Source: Rhodoferax_B ferrireducens_A
Lineage (GTDB): Bacteria > Pseudomonadota > Gammaproteobacteria > Burkholderiales > Burkholderiaceae_C
Length of the DNA: 64,000 bases
Direction of reading: 5' to 3'
Assembly (NCBI RefSeq): GCF_031458075.1
Contig: NZ_JAVDXT010000001.1
Location: 1,674,001-1,738,000, forward strand
Shown here: positions 59,342 through 64,000 of the stretch, in pieces
Layout: the number at the start of each line of letters is the position of its first letter
Numbering within the stretch: the stretch's first letter is position 1
Notes under the pieces: model-generated
Seen by the model: only the letters and a program-made list of their open reading frames with translations
Told to the model about the DNA's origin: nothing
The model's database searches: none
Position numbers and translations under genes: made by a program

Positions 59342-60886
59342 CTACGGCTTGTTCTTGCCTTCCGGATAGGCGGGCAAGGGCAGGCGCTCAAAGCCGGTGC
59401 GGCGGGCCGCGGCGGTGATGCGGACCAGGGTTTCTGCGGCCGCAGCGTTGACCCAATCCCACTTGAAACGCCAGGTCCAGCAGCCCACCGTGCCCGGGGT
59501 GTTCATGCGGTGGCTGCCGTCCAGGCCCAGCACGTCCTGGAACTGGCAGATCGCATGGTTGGCCACCGACTGCGCGCAGGCACGGATCATCGCCCAGTGC
59601 ACGTCGCTGCCATCGGTGTGCAGGTACTCGCCCGCATAGGCGCGCTCGCGCTCGGTGCAGTCGGCCCACCAGCCCTGGATGGTGTCGTTGTCGTGCGTGC
59701 CGCTATAGACCACGGTGTCGCGCTCGTAGTTGTGCGGCAGGAAGTTGTTGCTGGCGTCGTCAGAGAATGCGAACTGCAGAATCCGCATGCCGGGGAAGCC
59801 GGCCCGGGTGCGCAGCGCCACCACTTCGTCGGTGATCACGCCCAGGTCTTCGGCAATGATGGGCAATTTGCCCAAGGCGGCCTCGATGGCGGCGAACAGG
59901 TCGTAGTCCGGCCCGGGCATCCAGCGGCCCTTGACGGCGGTGGGTTCGCTGGCCGGGATTTCCCAGTAGCCAACAAAGCCGCGGAAGTGGTCGATGCGCA
60001 CCACGTCGGCCAGGCTCAGCTGGCGCTTCACGCGCTCTATCCACCAGCTGTAGCCGTCGGCCTTCATGGCTGCCCAGTTGTACAGCGGGTTGCCCCAGCG
60101 CTGGCCGGTCTCGGAGAAGAAGTCGGGCGGCACGCCGGCGATCACGTTCGGGTTGCCGCTGGCGTCCAGTTCGTACAGATCGGGGCGGGACCAGCAGTCG
60201 CTGGAGTGGTGGGCAATGAAGATCGGCAGGTCGCCGACCATGTGCACGTTCTTCTGGTTGGCGTAGGCCTTGAGCTGCTTCCACTGCACATCAAACTGCC
60301 ATTGCACAAAGCCCCAGAAGCCGATCTCCGCGGCATGCTCGGCGCGCGCCGCAGCCAAAGCCGCCGGTTCGCGCTGCGCCAGGGCTGTGGGCCATTCGGG
60401 CCAGAGCGCCGGGCTGTGCGCCTGGTCCAGCGCCATGAACAGGGTGTAGTCGGCCACCCAGCTTTTCTCGGTTAGCAGCCAGGCCTGGAAGGCCTGCTGG
60501 TCGGCCGCAGTGGCATGCTGCTGGAAACCCGCAAAAGCCTCGCGCAGCTTGTGCAAGCGCCAGGGCACGACCTGGCTGAAGTCGATTTTCTCGTCGCTGA
60601 ACCGGGCGATCAGTGCGTCTTTAGCGATCCAGCCGCGCTCGACCAGCGGCTCGAAGGCCACCAGCAGCGGATTGCCGGCAAAGGCCGAGCTGCCCATATA
60701 GGGCGAGTCGCCCGGGCCGATAGGCCCCAGCGGCAGGGTTTGCCACAGCGACTGGCCGGCGGTATGCAACCAGTCGACAAAGTAATACGCGTTCGGCCCG
60801 AAGTCGCCGCAGCCATGCGGGCCGGGCAGGGAGGTGGGGTGCAGCAGGACGCCCGCGCTGCGTTGGTTCAAAAGATCGGAAGCCAT
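59342..60886 (-). CDS. malQ: 4-alpha-glucanotransferase (amylomaltase, GH77)
   Basis: Transfers alpha-1,4-glucan segments between maltodextrins in the cytoplasm. 514 residues, typical for bacterial MalQ of the short type. GH77 catalytic residues: nucleophile Asp299 in VVRIDHFRG, acid/base Glu346 in IIAEDLG and Asp399 in GTHDNDT. GGGGA precedes the ATG. 28 bases downstream of the GH13 gene on the same strand, so they form an alpha-glucan operon. Confidence 0.95.
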   Translation of the reverse strand: MASDLLNQRSAGVLLHPTSLPGPHGCGDFGPNAYYFVDWLHTAGQSLWQTLPLGPIGPGDSPYMGSSAFAGNPLLVAFEPLVERGWIAKDALIARFSDEKIDFSQVVPWRLHKLREAFAGFQQHATAADQQAFQAWLLTEKSWVADYTLFMALDQAHSPALWPEWPTALAQREPAALAAARAEHAAEIGFWGFVQWQFDVQWKQLKAYANQKNVHMVGDLPIFIAHHSSDCWSRPDLYELDASGNPNVIAGVPPDFFSETGQRWGNPLYNWAAMKADGYSWWIERVKRQLSLADVVRIDHFRGFVGYWEIPASEPTAVKGRWMPGPDYDLFAAIEAALGKLPIIAEDLGVITDEVVALRTRAGFPGMRILQFAFSDDASNNFLPHNYERDTVVYSGTHDNDTIQGWWADCTERERAYAGEYLHTDGSDVHWAMIRACAQSVANHAICQFQDVLGLDGSHRMNTPGTVGCWTWRFKWDWVNAAAAETLVRITAAARRTGFERLPLPAYPEGKNKP

Positions 60887-60914
60887 GGTTGGTCCCCAGA
60901 ATGTGGAAGAAAGA

Positions 60915-62612
60915 TCAGGCGGCGAACCAGCTGAAGCCTTTGGGTGGCAGGGTAAGCACTCCTTGGGCCAGGTCGTGCGTGCCGTAGATCAAGCGCCAGT
61001 TGCTTCCACCCGGCACAGCGACGTTCACCGTATCCGCCGACAGGTTCTGCACCACCAGCACACGCTGTGCGGCCGTGCCGCGCACATAGGCGAGGACGCG
61101 GTCGTCTAGGCCAGCCAGCGGCTGGAAGCTGCCCCCGGACAGGGCTGGATGCGCGCGGCGCACCGCCAGCATGGCGCGCACGCCCGCATGGGTACGGGCC
61201 GGCAGGCTGGCCGGGTCGGCCAGTGCGGCATCGACGGCCGGCCAATCGACCGCGCCACGCACCCGGTAGCGCGCGTCCTGGTAGCCGGTCAGGGCTTCCT
61301 GCTCGCGCTGGAACTGTTCGTCGTTGGGCTTGGCGAACTCGTCGCCGTAGAACACCACTGGCGTACCCAGCAGGGTGAAGCTGATGCTGAAGGCCAGTTG
61401 CAGCGCCGCCGGGTCGTGGCGGAACAGATCCACCAGGCGCGAGGCAATGCCTTCGCCCTGGCGGAAGTCCCACTCGGGCTGCAGGCAGTAGGCAGCGTGG
61501 ATGGCTTTGCGCTCGGCCGGCGTGACCATCTCCAGGGTTAGCTCGTCATGGCAGCGCAGGAACGAGAACCAGCCGCAGTCGGCCGGAATCTCCGGCGTGA
61601 AGGCGGTCGACAGGGTTTCGAAAATCGGCTTTGCCGAGCCCTGGGCCAGCGCCAGGTAGATGCGCGGCATCACCGGGAAATGGTAGGCCGCCTGGCATTC
61701 GTCGCTGTCGCCGAAATAGGTGACCACCTCGGCCGGCGGCTGGCAGGCCTCGGCTAGCAGGATGGTGCCGGGGCGCACGGCATCCAGCACCGCGCGGAAG
61801 AACTTGACGATGGTGTGCGTGCCCGGCAGGTTCTCGCAGATCGTGCCTTCTTCCTTCCACAGATAGGGAATCGCGTCGGCGCGGAAGCCGTCCACGCCCT
61901 GCGCCACCCAGAACAGCAGCACCCGGCACATGGCCAGCAGCACCTCGGGGTTGCGGTAGTTCAGGTCCGGCTGCGAGTCGAAGAAGCGGTGGAAGAAATA
62001 GGTGCCAGGATCTTCCGGCAACGGGTGCCAGTTGCTCGGCATCATGCCCTTGAAGATGATGCGCGCTTCCTTGTAGCGCTCTGTCGTGTCGCTCCAGATG
62101 AAGTAGTCGCGGTAGGGATTGTCCGGCCCCTTGCGGGCCTCCTGGAACCAGTGGTGCTGGTCCGAACAGTGGTTCATCGCCACGTCGAAGATCACCCGGA
62201 TGCCACGGCGGTGCGCCTCGGCCAAGAACTCGCCAAACGTGGCCTGGGCCGCGGCATCGCTGCCACCCACCAGCTCGCTGCGGATCTTGGTGTAGTCACT
62301 GATGTCAAATCCCGCGTCGCGCATGGGCGAATCGAGTATCGGCAGCAGCCACAGGCAGGTCACGCCCAGATCCTGCAGATAACCCAGGCGGGTAGTCAGG
62401 CCTTGGAAGTCCTGGTTGAACAGGTCGACGTAGAGCGAGTACACCACCACCTCCTTGAACCAGGTGGCGGGCGGCGGCGGGCTGGCGGCCTGGGCGGCGG
62501 CTTGTAGCTCGGTGAAGAAGGGCTCCAGCTGGTCAACCGGCTGGTCGGGGTAGAGCTGCTGCCAGAGTTGCTGCAGCTTCAGGCGCATTTTTTCGGGGGG
62601 TACGGCGTGCAT
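60915..62612 (-). CDS. GH13 alpha-amylase-family enzyme, trehalose synthase-like
   Basis: 565-residue alpha-glucan enzyme. Catalytic TIM barrel motifs: DVAMNH near 143-148, nucleophile Asp246 in GFRADAIPYLW, acid/base Glu288 in LLAEACQPP and Asp356 in FLRCHDELTLEMV. The last block and the IPYLWKEEGT context are those of trehalose synthases (maltose to trehalose, GH13_16), but position 354 is Cys where TreS normally has Asn. No kinase domain. Forms an operon with malQ; a LacI-type palindrome overlaps its ribosome-binding site. It may interconvert maltose and trehalose or act on another short alpha-glucan. Confidence 0.83.
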   Translation of the reverse strand: MHAVPPEKMRLKLQQLWQQLYPDQPVDQLEPFFTELQAAAQAASPPPPATWFKEVVVYSLYVDLFNQDFQGLTTRLGYLQDLGVTCLWLLPILDSPMRDAGFDISDYTKIRSELVGGSDAAAQATFGEFLAEAHRRGIRVIFDVAMNHCSDQHHWFQEARKGPDNPYRDYFIWSDTTERYKEARIIFKGMMPSNWHPLPEDPGTYFFHRFFDSQPDLNYRNPEVLLAMCRVLLFWVAQGVDGFRADAIPYLWKEEGTICENLPGTHTIVKFFRAVLDAVRPGTILLAEACQPPAEVVTYFGDSDECQAAYHFPVMPRIYLALAQGSAKPIFETLSTAFTPEIPADCGWFSFLRCHDELTLEMVTPAERKAIHAAYCLQPEWDFRQGEGIASRLVDLFRHDPAALQLAFSISFTLLGTPVVFYGDEFAKPNDEQFQREQEALTGYQDARYRVRGAVDWPAVDAALADPASLPARTHAGVRAMLAVRRAHPALSGGSFQPLAGLDDRVLAYVRGTAAQRVLVVQNLSADTVNVAVPGGSNWRLIYGTHDLAQGVLTLPPKGFSWFAA

Positions 62613-62623
62613 CTTGGTTTCTC

Positions 62624-62635
62624 CAAAGCGCTTTG
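62624..62635. promoter_or_regulatory. LacI/GalR-type operator before the GH13-malQ operon
   Basis: CAAAGCGCTTTG, a perfect 12-base palindrome with the central CG typical of LacI-family operators (MalR/CcpA-type sites). It sits 12 bases before the GH13 ATG, directly next to the ribosome-binding GGAG, so a bound repressor would block the operon. No LacI-family gene is in the window. Confidence 0.5.
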
Positions 62636-62692
62636 AAGGCGCGGCGGAGCGGATTGTACGGTGGGTGCAGCGCCGGGGAATACGGGTTGTTG

Positions 62693-63613
62693 CTAGGAGC
62701 TCGCTTTACGGGTCGGCAGGCGCAGCAAGCCGGTGGCCAAGGCGGTGCCAAAGACCACCACCAGGCCGCAGCCCAGCATCCAGGGCGTCAGTGTTTCGCC
62801 CAGGAACACCGCGCCGTAGAACAGGGCAAACACCGGCACCACAAAGGTCACGGTCAGCGTCTTGGCCGGGCCTACATTGCTGATCAGCCGGAAGAACAGG
62901 ATGTAGGCCAGCCCGGTGCAGACCACGCCCAGCACCAGCACCGCCAGCCAGGCGTGGCCGCTAGGCCAGTGCGCGGGCCAGAGCCAGAGGGCCGGCAATG
63001 CCAGCCCCAGAGTCGCGCCGATCTGGCTGCCGGTGGCAGTGACCATGGGCGGCACCTGCATCAGAAAGCGCTTGGTGTAGCTGCCGCTGATGCCATAGCA
63101 AATCGATGCCAGCAGGCAGGCCAGTACCGCCCAGCCGGGCGCAATGCCGTTGGCGTCGGGCTTGAAGCTGGCCTTGTCCCAGGCCAGCAGGGCCACGCCG
63201 ACGAAGCCGATCACCAGGCCCAGGCTGCGCGAGGCATTCGGCCGGTCGTTCAGCCAGGCCCAGGCGATCAACGCGCCAAACAGCGGCACGGTGGCGTTCA
63301 GGATGGCCGACAAGCCGGTGGTGATGGACAGCAGCGCAAACGAAAACAACGCGAACGGAATACCCGAATTCAGCATGCCGATCAGCAGCACCGGCTTCCA
63401 GTGCCGGCGCAGATCGGGCAGCAGGCCGCGCAGCCAGATCAGCGGCAGCAAGGACAGCGCCGCCACCAGCACGCGCACGGCGGCGGTGGGCACGGCGCCA
63501 AATTCCAACACCGTAATGCGCATGAACAGAAAGGAGGCGCCCCAGATCGCCGCCAGCGCGGCGAAGTCCAGCAGCCAGGGTTTGGCTTTGGCTGTGGCGG
63601 GCACGGCGCTCAC
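62693..63613 (-). CDS. EamA/DMT-family transporter B
   Basis: 306-residue transporter with ten helices in two EamA repeats (LAAIWGASFLFMRITVLEFG, and SICYGISGSYTKRFL in the second). I start it at GTG 63613, which overlaps the ogt stop as GTGA. A longer open frame upstream is only the other reading frame of ogt. A second GTG three codons later is an alternative. Substrate unknown; unrelated in detail to the 57807 transporter. Confidence 0.84.
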   Translation of the reverse strand: MSAVPATAKAKPWLLDFAALAAIWGASFLFMRITVLEFGAVPTAAVRVLVAALSLLPLIWLRGLLPDLRRHWKPVLLIGMLNSGIPFALFSFALLSITTGLSAILNATVPLFGALIAWAWLNDRPNASRSLGLVIGFVGVALLAWDKASFKPDANGIAPGWAVLACLLASICYGISGSYTKRFLMQVPPMVTATGSQIGATLGLALPALWLWPAHWPSGHAWLAVLVLGVVCTGLAYILFFRLISNVGPAKTLTVTFVVPVFALFYGAVFLGETLTPWMLGCGLVVVFGTALATGLLRLPTRKASS

Positions 63614-64000
63614 AGCAGCACCGCCTGGCGCGTGGCCTCGCGCTGCAGCAGCGCAGTCTTGCGCGGTAGCCCGCCCGCGTAGCCGGTGAGTGAGCCGTCC
63701 GAGCCCAGCACCCGGTGGCAGGGCACGATCACGCTGACAGGGTTGCGCCCGACCGCGCCGGCCACCGCCCGCACCGCGCTGGGCCGGCCCAGGCTGTGGC
63801 TGAGCGCGCCATAGGTGGTGGTGGCGCCAGTGGGAATCCGCAGCAGCGCCTGCCACACGGCTTGCTGGAAGGCAGTGCCGCCGCGCAGGTCCAGCGGCAC
63901 CTGGAAGTCGGACACGTCGCCGCCGAAATAGGCCTGCATTGCGTCCTGGGTCTGGCGCAGCACCGGGTGCTCCGGCTGGGTGGGCCAATGTGCGATGTCG
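63610..64000 (-). CDS. ogt: Methylated-DNA-protein cysteine methyltransferase (5' end outside window)
   Basis: Suicide repair protein that removes alkyl groups from O6-alkylguanine. The visible 129 codons include the end of the N-terminal domain (AHWPTQPEHPVLRQTQDAMQAYF) and the whole catalytic domain: GTAFQQAVWQALLRIPTG, TTTYGALSHSLGRPSAVRAV and the active-site cysteine in VIVPCHRVLG. The frame is open to the window edge, so the start is missing. The stop overlaps the transporter start (GTGA). Confidence 0.93.
   Translation of the reverse strand, partial: DIAHWPTQPEHPVLRQTQDAMQAYFGGDVSDFQVPLDLRGGTAFQQAVWQALLRIPTGATTTYGALSHSLGRPSAVRAVAGAVGRNPVSVIVPCHRVLGSDGSLTGYAGGLPRKTALLQREATRQAVLL

Noticed and set aside
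63614..63988. N-terminal extension of the EamA transporter up to 63988
   Set aside because: The extra ~125 codons are Arg/Gly/Pro-rich and lie in the +1 frame of ogt, whose catalytic motif is clear.

Overview
The window reads as a chromosome segment of a betaproteobacterium of the order Burkholderiales, most likely family Comamonadaceae (a Rhodoferax-like organism). This is inferred from the gene orders lptG-lptF / pepA-holC, yejABEF next to fabI, and rimP-nusA-infB-rbfA-truB-typA, from GC-rich housekeeping genes, and from a short dispersed palindromic repeat (seven copies seen) of a kind I associate with that family. No rRNA operon, insertion sequence, phage gene or CRISPR array was seen, and there is one tRNA. 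No gene-free stretch exceeds 300 bases.

Layout. (1) 1-4.9 kb, core genes: lptG (start only) and lptF on the minus strand, divergent pepA, holC and a small unknown, then a lone branched-chain-amino-acid-type binding protein. (2) 5.0-33.9 kb, an exopolysaccharide/exosortase locus in three transcription blocks. The left minus block (10.8 to 5.1 kb) holds a GH5 glycanase, two membrane acyltransferases, a UDP-sugar dehydrogenase and a sugar nucleotidyltransferase. The central plus block (11.1-23.7 kb) holds a Wzx flippase, a Wzy-type polymerase, glycosyltransferases, an acetyltransferase, an acyltransferase-glycosyltransferase fusion, a GMC oxidoreductase, an SDR and an acyltransferase. The right minus block (33.0 to 23.7 kb) is the conserved EpsL-D-E-F-G-XrtB-EpsI machinery followed by a WecG/TagA glycosyltransferase, an acyltransferase and an acetyltransferase. 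The regulator EpsA and a PEP-CTERM protein, the likely exosortase substrate, sit at the right edge. Parts of the left and central blocks are strikingly AT-rich, so the locus looks like a horizontally assembled patchwork. (3) 34.9-43.6 kb, mixed metabolism: tRNA-Ser(GGA), a DUF2237 protein, qmcA-like/nfeD-like genes, an AdiA-type amino acid decarboxylase, a fasciclin protein, an exported DNA ligase, gamma-glutamyltransferase and fabI. (4) 43.6-57.7 kb: the yejABEF peptide importer and the rimP-nusA-infB-rbfA-truB-typA transcription/translation cluster. (5) 57.8-64 kb: two EamA transporters, an unknown coiled-coil protein, a GH13-malQ alpha-glucan pair under a LacI-type palindrome, and ogt (partial).

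How the genes fit together. The EPS locus supplies activated sugars (nucleotidyltransferase, UDP-sugar dehydrogenase). It builds and decorates a lipid-linked repeat unit (glycosyltransferases; seven acyl/acetyltransferase modules; a GMC/SDR redox pair). It then flips and polymerises the unit (Wzx/Wzy, EpsF/EpsG) and exports it (EpsE, EpsL, EpsD). The sugar-1-phosphate transferase that normally starts such a chain is not in this window. XrtB/EpsI probably process the adjacent PEP-CTERM protein.

The most unusual signals are: a palindromic repeat that lies both between genes and inside pepA, yejF and truB, read in the same frame each time, and that appears to serve as terminators elsewhere; the acyltransferase-GT4 fusion; the coupled GMC oxidoreductase/SDR pair; and a BY-kinase-like EpsG with an N-terminal MshEN-like region.
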